Shown: positions 1-12,259, numbered from the stretch's first letter. The stretch is 64,000 bases of DNA from Talinum fruticosum (GCA_021018815.1 JAITYX010000006.1:1949001-2013000), one strand, 5' to 3'. Notes: generated from the sequence alone by a model not told the origin. Translations and numbers: made by a program.

Positions 1-1694
1 CATCTAGGGATTTGATTTCCTAATAATGAGTTTATTAGTAAAACATAATTTGTGCAATCACTCTTTCAATTGAATCAATTATCGATAATCAAATAATTCT
101 ACCGCTCTTTCGATGCTTAAAAGAATTGCTCTAATTAACCTAGCGGACAACTTTCGTATACCTTTCAAGTCATTCAAAGTTAAAGATTTCAAATTATCAA
201 AATGATCCCCTAATTTACTAGTCTTTTTTCAAATTTTATAAGCTAAGTAAAATAGTTGGTTGTCGATTATTCTATTTCACCTTTCAAGTACTTCATAGAT
301 TAATATCAAATCATAAGTACTCTAGGCCTTAAAAATACTCATAAACATGAAGAACACAACTTTCTATTGATTCAAAATAAGAATTCAAGAACAAATCATG
401 TAAATCTAATCAATTCTCATTGTTGCGGATTACAAATCCCTAGATAAAAAGTAATCTACTCAAACATGATAATTGAAAGCATAAATAAAATCCTAAACAT
501 GGTAATCAAACCTCAAACAACAAGAATGCGGAATTTGGTTGATGGCCTTCAAGAACTTCACTTGAATCTCTCAACTTCAAATGTAAACTCCTTCAAAGTT
601 GCCTCTATCTTCTTCTTCAATCTTCAAAATGTGTTTTTGATTTAGTGTGGATGATGAAGAGATGATATATGGATGGAGTCCTCCATGGATGTTGCAGGTC
701 TTCAAGTTAAATAGCCATAAATCGACACTTACAACCCCCAAAACCGTCGAAGTTGAGCAGCCACGTGAAAAATGTAGAAAAAGGAGCAACTCCGGGTTGG
801 AGTGATTACTCCGGAAGGCCGGAGTAGCCTCTGTCCAACTTTTCTCACCTTGATTTTTCTGCCACGGTTTGGGGGTCTATAGGGAGGTCCGTGGTCAACT
901 TGTTTTACCGTAAATTTAGAAAATTAGGTCGTTTTGACCTCAAAACCTACAAATTTGCATCAAAAACAACAATACCAAGTGTAATATGAAAATAAGGATA
1001 TAAATCAAACATTCTAAGCATAATATTCCCTAATCCACTATCAAAATTCCCTAAAAATCAAGTCAAAATATGCTCTTATCAAGAGAGAGACTACATGTTA
1101 CAAGAATTAAAAGTCAATGATATTGGTGTCTGCAGTACCAATCCAATTACAGCCAAGTATCTAACATAGGTGCGTAGGTGTCAACTTTGTTATTTTTTTA
1201 AAAAGATTTTGGTTTTCGTATAGAGGATCAAGAGTTTGTACAATTGTTAGAATTCGAATACCCAACATTAAAAGTTAAATAAAGAGTTTAATTAATGAGG
1301 ATAAAAGTTTTTTTTTATAGAAAGAGAAATTTCATTAATAAAAAGGCATACGACATCTACAAAGATAATTTTCTAATAAACATAAATCTAAAATATCAAA
1401 ACATATCTCTATTTTGACAAAATTAATAGTAAATATACTTCCATTCGGGTCTATGCTTGCGACATCAATCTGGCCACAAACTCTACTCTTCGACTTCATT
1501 ATATCTTTTCCCAACATCGGCGAACTATTGTATAACTTCATAGAATGGATCTCTGTGTGATATAATAGATTCAACTCTGAAGAAAATATCTATTGATCGA
1601 GCCACGTGAAATTCCATTGTTGAACGATTTTAAATCAAAATCAATGAAACTAACCGATAGAAATATCAAAAATACACCCTCCAATTGAATCAAC
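1..1694. other. Unassigned AT-rich intergenic DNA
   Basis: No coding similarity is recognisable; the reading frames of 70-79 codons look like chance. Read on the minus strand, the stretch ending at 1081 begins TGATAAGAGCA and carries on as transcribed-looking leader sequence, so part of it may be a decayed LTR or leader of a retroelement that extends left of the window. A 12 bp inverted repeat (ATCTAGGGATTT at 2-13, complement at 434-445) is present. No TSD or protein supports an element call. Confidence 0.4.
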
Positions 1695-2154
1695 TATTAC
1701 GAAAAATTATAGTGAAAACCGTCACAATAAACCCGGAATCCAATATGTTGAATCAATAGAACTAATTAATATAACGTACTCGAATCTATGGTTGACATCA
1801 ATTCTCCTTGAGTGACGTGGTGAGGTCTTCCAAATCTACACGTACTATTAAGAGAACACTTAGAATGTATCTCGATCTTACTATCTCTCCGATAATGGGA
1901 TGTTAGGGAGAATTAATCCGTACGTATGACCCGGGGATCATAACCTCTAGTTATAATTGTAAACCATTCTAAGGTTTTGACACACTACTCTTCCGCCCAT
2001 CATAGAATAATAGTAGGTCACTGGTCTCTATATATGTAAAGCCGAAAATAATTGTATCCTCATTAGATTACTTTTAGTTTGGGTTATAACCATGACAATC
2101 CTTATAATACATATTTAATCACATATAAGCTCATCGTTGGATTATGATGGAACA
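1695..2154 (-). repeat. 3' LTR of the copia element
   Basis: Aligns along its length with 8744-9228. Shared blocks include TGGTTGACATCA, CTCCTTGAGTGACGTG, CTATCTCTCCGATAATGGGA and AAGCTCATCGTTGGATTATG. On the element's strand it starts TGTT. The left end has decayed (TATTAC against TGTTAT in the other copy). About 25 bp shorter than its partner. Confidence 0.88.
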
Positions 2155-2168
2155 ATCTTCCACTTGAG
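2155..2168 (-). other. Polypurine tract of the copia element
   Basis: On the minus strand the bases directly before the 3' LTR read CAAGTGGAAGAT and then TGTT. A purine run of this form next to the 3' LTR is the usual plus-strand primer of plant copia elements and fixes both the LTR edge and the element's orientation. Confidence 0.75.
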
Positions 2169-2649
2169 CTATATGTGACCTTACAATATGTACCAACCAA
2201 ATTTTAAACTCAACCTTACTTGTCATTGTAATAATATATCTAAACAATCTCGTCCATCAATAATATTAACATAAGATCAAAGTGGTCTTCATTACATCAT
2301 CATAGCTTGACCCATCAATGATCACTTATGCTAATACAAAAGAATAGCGTGGATCATGATGTGGATGTGTAACATGGAAATCTTATATGATGTCATCTTA
2401 ACATGTTGATTTCCAACTCGGTCAACTTTAAACTTTAGTGAGATCCAAAATATAAACAGAGTGTAAATGAAAATTTTAAAGTAACTTTATTTCTAAAGAA
2501 AATATCCTCATAATCGAAAACCGAATAACATAATTCAAATGTGTATCTAAATCACAAACTCCCACTAAAACCGAATGTCCTCAAAAGATGACACAACACC
2601 TATATGAGCCACATGCTCATGAAACCGATTGGGTGGTATCGTCTTAGTA

Positions 2650-4050
2650 AGCGTATCCGTAATCATAGAGTTTGTATCAATGTGCTCAATTGAAAATTCC
2701 CCACTCGAACTTTTTCTTTCATGACTAAGAATTTAAAAGCCACAAATTTTTACTTTCTTAAACTCTTGTTGTTATTAGAAATAGAATTGCATACTTATTG
2801 TCACAAAATACTTTAAGTGGTTTTTGAATGATATCCACTATTTGCAGTCCCATAACGAAATTTCGTAGCCACATCTCATAATTAGATTCCCTATAGCATG
2901 CAATGAACTCTGCCGCCATAGTGGAAGAGGCCATAATGGACTGTTTGGCATTCTTCCAGGATATGGCACCTCCAGACTAGCGAGATAAATGAAGCTAGAT
3001 GTAGAGTTCATGCTATCCATGCATCCAGCGAAATTGGATTCAATGTACCCAATGATCTCAAGCTGATTTGACCTCCGATATGTGAGCATGTACCCTTTCG
3101 TTCTTTGTAAGTACCGCAACACCCTTTTGACTCGCTCTCCAGCTTCTCTAACCTTGGATTGCTTAAGTATCACCCCATCATTTGTGTGATGTGCGTAATA
3201 TCCGGACGGGTGTAGACTTAAACATACACTAGGCTACCTACTACCGATGCATAGGGAACCTTTTCCATTCCCCTTTTCTCAAAATCATTATTAGAGCACT
3301 CGTGTGAGACTAAACTTTTCTCCCTTAGCCACGAGTTTGTCTCCTAGTTTGTAATCTTGTATGTCTGTATCTTTTCAATACCTTTTCAATATAGCTCTCT
3401 TGTGACAACCCAATAATACCTCGAGAGTGATCTTGATGTATCTTGATACCTAATACAAAAGAGGTATCACCAAGATCTTTCATCTCAAAATCTTTGAAGG
3501 ACATATCTAGGTTTTGTGCAATAAGCCTATATCGTTGTTGGCAAGAAATATGTCATCGACATACAAAACCAGAAAAATATATTCACTCCCACTTAACTTA
3601 TGATTTATACATTCATCAAATAAATTCAACTCAAAACCAAATGAGAGAACTACTTGGTGAAACTTCACATACCACCGGCGAGACGCCTGTTTGAGCTCAT
3701 AGATGGATTTCTTTAGTTTGCCAACCATATTCTTTGGTCTCCCAACACAAAATTTTCTGATTGCCTCACATATATAGTCTCATCAATGTCGCCATTGAGA
3801 AACGATGTAGCTCAAGATCAAAATGCGTAACTAATGCCATTATAGTCCTTAAAGAGTCTTTCGAAGAAACCGAAGATAAAATCTCCGCATAACCGATGCC
3901 TTCCTTTTGTGTAAAACCTTGCACAATAAGGTGAGCCTTAAATCCCTCCACATTGCCATTTGAATCCTTATTGGAATATCCATTTATTACCAATGGGTTT
4001 CTCACCGTCGGCAAAAGGACGAGATCCCATAGACCATTATCTTTCACATA
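2650..4050 (-). pseudogene. Copia reverse transcriptase and RNase H remnant
   Basis: Three minus-strand pieces read in order from right to left. 4047-3766 is the RT N-terminus, with AHLIVQGFTQKEGIGYAEI. 3728-3507 is the RT palm, with SIYELKQASRRWY and the catalytic YVDDI. 3173-2838 is the connection/RNase H part, with VLRYLQRTKGYMLTYRRS and GYIESNFAGCMDS. In the family this is one continuous chain of roughly 500 residues that copies element RNA to DNA and degrades the RNA template. Here it is split among different frames with stops, so it is inactive. The RNase H acidic residues are partly altered (YIES where YxDA/S is usual). Confidence 0.88.
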
Positions 4051-4499
4051 TTAAATTTCTTCATTCATGGCATCCAACCATTTCGAGAATTTGCACTTTC
4101 CAAGGCCTCGATGAAAGTCGAACGGATCATCTTCCATCACTATGGACCTAATCTTGTTGTTCATGGCATCTATTCACTCTTGAGAGTTAGAACTTTCACT
4201 AGTTTGATGAGAATCCTGTTCCATCAAACCGATGTTTATCTCATGTTCATGAAGAAATACGATGTAATCATCCGGCACTCGCACTTCTCCTCTCTCTAAT
4301 GGATCTCCTTAATCGCATATGTTGTTGAGGAGTAAGAGTTTGTTCTCAAGGAATAACTATATGTTCAAGTTCTCCAACATTGTCTTGTGGTGTGTCATAA
4401 ACAAGGTCAAGTATAGAACCTTAATCAATGTTAATAACAACTCGTAGAAATATGAACATATTCGTCTTCAAAGACAATGTCTCTAACTGCATCCCCCCC

Positions 4500-5520
4500 A
4501 ATTAAACTCGATATCCTCAAGAAAATAAGCATTTATCGTCTTAAAAAATAACAAATTTGGGATCAAAAAAATTAAACCCCTAAACCTTTTAAGGTATCCA
4601 AAAAATAACAACTAACTCGTCCTTAAGTCCAATTTTCTCTTATTTGGCCCATAAGGCTATGCCTAGCTGGACATCCCCAAATATGAAGATGACTCAAACT
4701 TAGCTTCTTGCCAATCCAAAGTTCATAAGGGATTTTAGTAGTTACTTTAGTTAGAACTCTAGTCTTAAGTGTATCACCCCAAAGTGACTCGGTAAGGTAG
4801 AGTGACTAATCGGACTCCTTAACATGTCCTTAAGAGCTTGGTTTCACCTTTTAGCAACACCATTCATTGTGGGTGAACCCAAGCATGGTGTACTCGTGAA
4901 ACGATAACACAATCCTCCAGGAATTTTGCGAATGGTCCTCGATGTTATTCACCTTACCCGTCATATTTGCCATAGTATTCACCACCACGGTCATATCTCG
5001 ACTCTTTTTATCCTTTTACCAAGTTGGTTTCAATTTTAGTCTTAAAATTTTTGAACTCGTCCAATGATTGACATATCTCATGAATGAGATATATATATTC
5101 ATATCTAGAATAATCGTGTATGAACGTTATAAAGTATTATTGACCATTCTAATAAAGATTCGGAAAAGGTCTACAAATGTCTCGTATGAATAAGTTCTAA
5201 GATGTCCGATGATCTATTGGTATCAAATCTTCTTTTATTGGTTTATTTTCCCTTTATACAATCAATACACACGTCCATGTTTGTGAAAGTTAAAGGTTCA
5301 AGAATTCTATCCGACACGAGTCTTTCTAACCTCCTTTTGGAGATATGACTTAACCTTTTGTGCCATAATGCAAGTAGAATTCTCATCAATTAATTTTCTC
5401 TTTATGCCTCGTGTACATAAATGTAGGGATTCATAATATGAAGTAACCGTGTCAAGTGAATATAGACTATCACCATGCAACAAAGAACCGATTCCAACAA
5501 ATTTTGAATCATGACACAAA
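4500..5520 (-). pseudogene. Copia integrase remnant
   Basis: This stretch lies between the RT and gag remnants, where the copia integrase belongs. A minus-strand reading at about 4850-4890 gives GSPTMNGVAKR, a worn form of the G(T/S)PQQNGVAER motif around the last catalytic region of the copia integrase core. Upstream parts are too broken to place the D,D,E residues with confidence. The protein would normally insert the DNA copy into the genome; this copy cannot. Confidence 0.65.
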
Positions 5521-6189
5521 CTAAATATTTCGTTTCCAAATGAATAATGATAACCTCGATTTGTCTAAAATGGGAACAAAAATCAAATTCGTCTCGAACG
5601 ACGGTACAATAAAAGTTACATCAAGATCTAAATAAAATTCATTCTTTAGCAATAATCTAAACTTTCTAATTGCCTCTCATCGGAACCATCTCGACCATCT
5701 ACCACGTAGATGTATCTTTCACCATCACTAGGTTTACAACCCTACATATATACAAGTGATGTGACTAGTTGCACTAGAATCCATCCACTATGTGTGTCTA
5801 GGCATTGAGGCTAAATTAACCTCTAAAAAACTAAACGAAGAAGCATACCTCTCTTAGCACGCCAAGCGTGATATTTGGTGAACTTATCGACTTCAAGCAG
5901 TCGGTTTCACCTTTTATTATTTCTTATAAGGTGCCTTATCTCGCAACTTCCTTATTCTTTACCGTTTTCCTCTTGGACTTAGAGGTCAAGGTAATATGAG
6001 CACTCTTAGTAGCTTCAACCTTTCCTCTTCCCGAACACAATGTGAGATGAGCTAATTCAAAGACTAAGTCTCTTTCGACATTTGTAGCGTACCTTAAACT
6101 CGGTTAAAACTTGTTGGAAGAGATATCAAAACCAAACACACTAACAAGACCTCGGATAGGTCAAGTTTAAGTCTTTTTAGTTTTGAAGC

Positions 6190-6470
6190 TAGATGAGACA
6201 TCTACATGATCTACTTCATGTTGTTTCTATTACCTTTATACCTAATTAAAATTAGGTTTGTCAAGAGCGTACCCATTTCAGCGTTTACGTTCTTGGCAAA
6301 CCTATTTTCAATTTCAAGCAAGGAATTTCTTAGACGTTTTATATCTTTAGATATTGTGTCCCTAAATGCTTCAGGAATGGCTTTCTTTATGATCACCGGA
6401 CACTATACGATTTGATCTCTCCCACCTTTCATATTCCCTCTTTTAATTAGAGGTACTTTCATTAGTAGGT
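6190..6470 (-). pseudogene. Copia gag fragment (UBN2-type)
   Basis: A minus-strand frame at 6396-6211 contains IKKAIPEAFRDTISKD and then LLEIENRFAKNVNAEMGTLL, the pattern of the UBN2 gag domain of plant copia elements (nucleocapsid/capsid precursor). The first part of gag and the CCHC knuckle are not readable. The long gap from here to the 5' LTR (about 2.3 kb) is AT-rich and appears non-coding, much longer than a normal copia leader. Confidence 0.7.
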
Positions 6471-7214
6471 GTAGCGGGAGAGACAACACTTAACTCAAGG
6501 TCGAGATACATGACTATGAGAATAATTAAAAGGTCCTCTTGCCATGACTTAAAGTTAGAGTCATTCAAGCATATGAATAGAGTTAATTCTAGTAGTGATA
6601 TTAGCATAACCGGAGACAGCTTGTATCAAAGGAACAAGAAGATAGTTCATGCTCTCAAAATCTAAAATCTTGGTGAAAATTTATAATAATAGGTTCAAAT
6701 AAGGTGCAATCTCATATCAAGATACCGATTTTCCATTAATTTACCATCTTTGGATGAAAATATTAATTTCTAAGTGATAAATCTTGGCGCAAGTAATCAA
6801 ACACCGAAAATAACAAGCATGTCGAATAAAGAATCTTCCTTTGGGCCGATTCAATAATCACATAAAAACCAAATAATTATCACGTATTTATCACCACAAA
6901 ATTGATACAAATAAATCAATATTGAACTTCCTTTGGGCCGAACAATATTAACAAAAGTTGCTTGAATATAACATTTATAGTTTTAAATAATTAATCTCAA
7001 CAAAAGATGTCACTTTGGTGTCATGTTATCTTAATTAATTTTTCGAAAAGATAAACAACTATACCATATTATTTGAACTTAAAATTATCCTGAATTAAAC
7101 CTTGAACAATAATTTTCATGTAAATAAATATGATTGGATTTAAATTTCTTAAATATCTCAAGAAAACCGTATAAAATCCCAAAAAATCAATCAAAATGTT
7201 GCCCAAAATGAATA

Positions 7215-7830
7215 TTTCATGAAACTCAAAATTGAATATACTACATCATGCCAAAAAATATAGTAAATAAATTTTTCTCAACTAGAATGAAATCAATCCC
7301 AATTTTACAAAATAAGTTTCGAAAACTAAGGTTTTAGCATCCGAAATTTGTCCAAAAAAATTAATCAACGAAAATCAAAATTGAGGCAACCAAAACATGA
7401 TTAAATATTCCAAAAATAAAACCCCTAAATCAATTTTTCCAAAAGAAAGTGAAATCACCTTCAATTTTACAATCTAAGGCCTAAAATATTAGGGTTTTTG
7501 CTTCCGAAATCGCTCAAAAAAATAAATCAATAAAAATCAAAATTGAAGTCACCAAAATATGATAAGCATGCCAGAAACAAAATTTTCAAGTTAATTTGAA
7601 TCACAATAAACGAATTTAGGCCTAATTTCGCATTCTTATGTCTGAAAAATAGATTCTTGCAACAAAATTTGCCTAGAAAATATAATCAATTAAAATTAAA
7701 ATTGAAGGCACAAAATCATGATTAAACATGCTAGAAACAAAATTCTTAACTTAATTTTAATCAAATTGAATGAATTGATTCCTAATTTTGCACTTCAATT
7801 ACCCAAAATTTAGGGTTCTTTACGCAACCA
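7215..7830. repeat. Diverged ~160 bp tandem repeats in the copia leader
   Basis: The phrase TCAAAATTGA followed by related text recurs at about 7225, 7375, 7537 and 7696 (spacing 150-162 bp). Each unit also carries a CATGATTAAA-like block and an A-rich stretch. Units are heavily diverged. They sit between the 5' LTR/PBS and gag of the copia element. Confidence 0.6.
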
Positions 7831-8313
7831 ATAATAGCAACAAATTTCATGCTTTTCTCATTATAAACCATAACTAAAATCATTTAAATTACTGAATCAT
7901 GAGTCTATCAAAACCCCTCAATTAATTTCAGAACAATAGATGAAATAAGACCCGATTTTGCCCAAATCGAAATTAGGGTTCTTGGTCGTGGAAAACGAAA
8001 TTGCAATTAAATCAAAGATTAGAACCAAAAATCCCTAATTGAATGGACATAATCATGCCATAGGATACCATAAACAATAGCCCTTACTTAATTTAACCAA
8101 AGAAGATCGAACATCTCGATTTTACAACTTCAAGAATCGAATAACTAGGGTTCAAAGTGCAAGAACAATTCAGCAATTAAACTCATGATTCAAGCCATAA
8201 AACTTCAGTCAAATTTACATAATGGAATTATTCAATCAAAAGCCCTTAGCAAAGTTTGTAAAAAGAACCAAATAATTGTCAAATTAAAACAATTAACAAT
8301 CAAATGGCAATGG

Positions 8314-8743
8314 AAACGAACGAAAAATAGGGTAAAATTCACAAATTGAGTAAACAACAAAATTAATATGAATTGTTCCAAAGATTCAACATAAGGAAGG
8401 CTATGCCACTTGTTAGGGAAAACCATAGTGAAATCATCACTATAAACACAGAATCCAATATATCGAATTAATAGAATAGATTAATAAAACGTATCCGAAT
8501 CCATGGTTGACATCAATTCTCCTTGAGTGACGTAGTTAAGTCTTCCAAAGATTCAACATAAAGAATTATTGAATTCATATTAATAGAACGTACTCGATTC
8601 ATGGTTGACATCGGTTCTTCTTGAGTGACGTGGTTAAGTCTTCCAAACGAACGAAAAATTAGGGTAAAATTCGCAAATTGAATAAACAAGCAAAGTTAAT
8701 ATGAATTGTTCCAAAGATTCAACATAAGGAAGGCTCTGCCACT
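8314..8743. repeat. Duplicated leader/PBS/LTR-edge segment
   Basis: The leader beginning AAACGAACGAAAAAT occurs at 8314 and again at 8645. After each copy come the PBS-like GGCTNTGCCACTTGTTA and the start of an LTR. The first copy runs only about 130 bp into the LTR, then joins a second short LTR piece (about 8549-8643) and then the full leader again. Junctions fall at the shared heptamer TTCCAAA. Confidence 0.75.
8732..8741 (-). other. Primer-binding site (tRNA-Met type)
   Basis: Minus strand TGGCAGAGCC lies 2 bp inside the 5' LTR. It resembles the plant copia consensus TGGTATCAGAGCC with an internal 3-4 base loss. Its place beside the 8744 LTR edge supports the call. Confidence 0.65.
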
Positions 8744-9228
8744 TGTTATGGAAAACCATAGTGAAAATCATCACTATAAACACATAATCCAATATATGGA
8801 ATCAATAGAACAAATTAATAGAACATACCGAATCCCTGGTTGACATCAGTTCTCCTTGAGTGACGTGATTAAATCTTCCGGATCTATACGTACTACTAAG
8901 AAAACCCTTGAAAATGTCTTTGGTCTCACTATCTCTCCGATAATGGGATCTCGGAGAGAATTAATTTGTAGGTATGACCTAGGGAGCATAACCTCTATTT
9001 ATAGTTGTAAACCTTTCTAGGGTTTTGGCACACCACTGTTCCGCCTATCATATAACAATAATGAGTCACCGGTCTATTTACATATAAAGCCCACACCATA
9101 CTAGGTATATTAAAGCGTAAATAATTGTATCCTTATTAGATCATTTTTAGTTAGGGTTATAACCATAAGCTGTCCTTACGATACATATTAAACCACAAAT
9201 AAGCTCATCGTTGGATTATGATGCAACA
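8744..9228 (-). repeat. 5' LTR of the copia element
   Basis: 485 bp, beginning TGTTATGG and ending CAACA on the plus strand, so it has TGTT...AACA termini. It matches 1695-2154 throughout and has a small insertion near 9090-9110 absent from the other copy. Confidence 0.9.
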
Positions 9229-10480
9229 TAAACAACTCTAATAAAACTTGCACGTATTAGCAAGAGAAATAACTCTCACAAAGGAGAGAAACAAGATTGT
9301 CGAAGAAGAAGAGAAATTCTAACTCTAAAAAAAAAGGAGAGAAACTAATTTCTCACAAGAAGGAAAGAAAATTTATTAGAGAGAAAATAATAAAACCTTT
9401 AGATATTGATTCGATTGAATAAATTGAAGTAAAAGGAGCTTATCGTTAACTGTAATTAGGCAATTAATAGCCCCAATAATTTAAAAAGGGAAAAAAGAAG
9501 TGGATATAAAATTAGGATTTAGAAAGGAGGAAGGAAGAGAACAGAGGAAAGGGGGAGGCGGGATGCAATTTGGAGAAAAGTTGAGTTAAATAATTTAAAT
9601 TATGACAAAATTTGTAAAATAATTCAAATCATGAAATTTGTAGTACATATACCAAGCAAACTTTTACATAATTTATACTGTACGTACCCATTTTATTAAA
9701 AATAAAAAAAATTTCAATAAAAATAATAATATGGCTTCTATGTCATCATACTTGGACATTATTTTAAATAATTTATTTATTTTAAATTAACTTATTAAGA
9801 AATGTGAGGACAAACCGATCAGGACATAAGAAAAATACAAATTTAAAAGAATATCCCAAATAAAGTTAGATATTTCAAATATTATCTCGCACATTCAAAA
9901 GCATGTCTTAAACAAATAAAACAATATCCACATATGTCAAAATATTCATAATATTAACGATTTAGGAAATGAAATTTGTGTTTTAGAAATATACCATATA
10001 AATGAGTTGAAAGTCTATTATATACAAGTGAAAGGAAAATAATGAGGGAGAGAGGGGGAAGGCAGAGGTCGTGGAAAAGAGAAGGAAGAAAGGAGTTCTC
10101 AATGTTCGTAGATAATAGTCCACACGACCTATGTCAATATGGGCTAAAGGAATCTTTCAAAATATATATATATATATAATTAAAAGGTGTTAGACTTACA
10201 AAGAGATATGGCTTTTTATGAGTTTGGAGAGAAGATGAAGCAATTAGAAGTATCTCCATATTGAACAATATCATTATCAGAGGTTTCGAGATCAGTGTAT
10301 GCATGGCTAAGTTTGAAAAAGTAGAAAAAGAAGGGGCTAGCAACATTACATAGCCACAACCATGGATCACACCACAAAAGTTAGGCAAAGAAAAGAGAGT
10401 GTGCAAGGTAATTGCAGACAGTAGCAGAATGAAGGATTCGACAATGATAAGAATTTGAAGACCTTCAACAAGATATTAAT
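9229..10480. other. Intergenic sequence, nothing recognised
   Basis: AT-rich with purine-rich patches (9480-9560, 10040-10100) and a short TA run near 10160. The 90-codon minus-strand frame at 10406-10134 has no recognisable domain. Some of it may be leader of the LINE-type unit that follows. Confidence 0.5.
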
Positions 10481-11201
10481 CATGATTTTGTAGACTAGTT
10501 GAGTAGAAGTCTTATTTGCACTTCACATGAACCAAGGGATCTAAGAGTATTATCATCTGCATTGATTATTGATTTTGGGTGTTACACAAAAATATACTCA
10601 TTAAGTAAGTTCAACTTCATCTTGACATTTTCAACAGTAGGTCCAATGGAGAAAGTCTTAAGTAATTATGAAAAGCTGGGTCATTGGTTCATCAAGGTGA
10701 AGAAGTGGGATAAGTATGAAGCATGTGAAGCTAGGAGGGTATGTGTTGAAGTTTTTGGAGTTCCTCCCCATGGATGGAAGTGGAAGAATTTTGAAAAAAT
10801 TGCTACAATATGGGGTAGGATAGTATGTTTAGATAAATCATGATTTTGTAGACTGGTTGAGTAGAAGTCTTATTTGCACTTTAGATGAACCAAGGGATCT
10901 AGGAGCATTAGCATCTGCAATGATTATTGATTTCGGGCGTTACACAAAAATATACTCATTAAGTAAGTTTAACTTCGTCTTGACATTTCCAACAGCAGAT
11001 CAAATGGAGGAAGACTTAAGTAATCATGAAGAGATAGATAATTGCTTCATCAAGGTGAAGAAGTTGGATAAGTATGAAGCATGTGAAGCTAGGAGGGTGT
11101 GTGTTGAAGTTGTTGGAGTTCCTCCCCATGGATGGAAGTGGGAGAATAATTTTTAAAAAATTACGGCAATATGGGGTAGCAGGATACTATGTTTAGATAA
11201 A
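10481..11201 (+). repeat. Tandem duplication of the DUF4283 module
   Basis: Two direct copies, 10481-10838 and 10839-11201, period about 358 bp. Both start CATGATTTTGTAGACT and end near TATGTTTAGATAAA. They differ at scattered sites and by small indels. Confidence 0.9.
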
Positions 11202-11383
11202 CCAATATTCCAAACAGACTCGTTCAAGTCAATGAGAATTATATTGACACTGTTAGGATGTGCACAATTGAAGGAGAGATATTTATATCAATTGATGATT
11301 GTGGATACATAATTTTTATTAAGGAAGTTAGTCATGCAGTACAAATGATTCAAACAGTTCATGCTCCTGTTCATGCACCTTCC

Positions 11384-11611
11384 ATGGAGGCTATGGACTC
11401 CAATGATCAAGTGTTGGGGTTTTCAGATATTGAAGATGATGTGGTCTATAAAATCAATAAGGCTCAAAGTGTCTAGGGAAATTGTGTTGCAGGGACCATG
11501 GAAACTATGGACCCGAATGATGGGGTGGTGGGTTCTGAAGACATTGAATATGATGTTCAGTCTGATAACCAAGAAGCTCCGAGCAATGGCTTTAATGGGA
11601 AAGAAGTTACA
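11384..11611 (+). repeat. 114 bp imperfect tandem repeat in the LINE ORF1 linker
   Basis: The units start at 11384 and 11498, a period of 114 bp (38 codons). Their translations begin MEAMDSNDQVLGFSDIEDDV and METMDPNDGVVGSEDIEYDV. The period is a multiple of three, so the duplication kept frame, although a stop now ends the first unit. Confidence 0.75.
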
Positions 11612-12259
11612 GAGACGTCAATTGTTCCAATTTGGAAACTGACGAGGGTAGTGAGAAGGCTGAGGAACAAAACCCAATACAGAGCATTAACTTTGTGACT
11701 CGAACCAAGACAGTTTGCCTTACCTAAAATGGCTACTCAGAGGAAGTTTTCAGAATCGCACAACATTTAAACCCCTTGGAAGTTGAAAATATACTTGAGC
11801 AACTAAAGTACACTGACCACCAACCTCCAAACTTTAGGAAGTTTCCCACCAATAAATACAATGGTCTTAGTGAATGTATTAAAGCTTTAGAAAGTGAGTC
11901 CCAATCGTTAATGGATGCAACTACAGAAGAAGAAGAGCAGGATAATAGTTAGGATATACCTTTACCTCCAGGTTTTGAAACTTCACTATGCCTCGACCTA
12001 TCCATGCATGAGACTTTGGAAATAAGTAAAGAGGGTAAAAAGAACAACACGCAAACTAGTAGCAACTGGGAGGAAGTTACATAGAAGGAAGATGTATTCA
12101 CAATCAGCATCAATACTTCCTCCAACATGCAGCAAATTGCACTTGATTCTTTGTAAATAGGAAACTTTGTGGGCATGGTAGTCACTAAGAATTAAAGAGG
12201 AGCAGTTGCGTGAATCACTAGATCCCTTGAGAAAGGAAGAAAAACTCTCGTATCAAAGC

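Larger units (their letters stand above)
1695..9228 (-). mobile_element. Ty1/copia LTR retrotransposon, decayed but with both ends
   Basis: Two LTR copies (1695-2154 and 8744-9228) flank about 6.6 kb holding copia remnants in the order gag, integrase, RT, RNase H on the minus strand. That integrase-before-RT order defines Ty1/copia. A polypurine tract adjoins the left (3') LTR and a tRNA-Met-type primer-binding site adjoins the right (5') LTR. Flanking 5-mers are TCAAC (1690-1694) and TAAAC (9229-9233), matching at 4 of 5 positions, which suits an aged TSD. All frames carry stops and frameshifts, so the copy cannot be autonomous. LTR divergence is visible by eye, indicating an old insertion. 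Confidence 0.9.
10481..12250 (+). pseudogene. LINE-type ORF1-like (DUF4283) pseudogene
   Basis: Plus-strand frames carry KIYSLSKFNFVLTFPTADQ, VKKWDKYEACEARRV and VFGVPPHGWKW, the pattern of the DUF4283 domain found in ORF1 or the N-terminal region of plant LINE retrotransposons (RNA-binding/chaperone role inferred for the family). The domain is present twice in tandem (10499-10843 and 10857-11156). The sequence continues as CTIEGEIFISIDDCGYIIF (11262 on) and an acidic linker rich in Asp/Glu. Several stops and frameshifts interrupt it. Next downstream is an endonuclease-like start on the same strand, the arrangement expected of a LINE. Confidence 0.75.
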
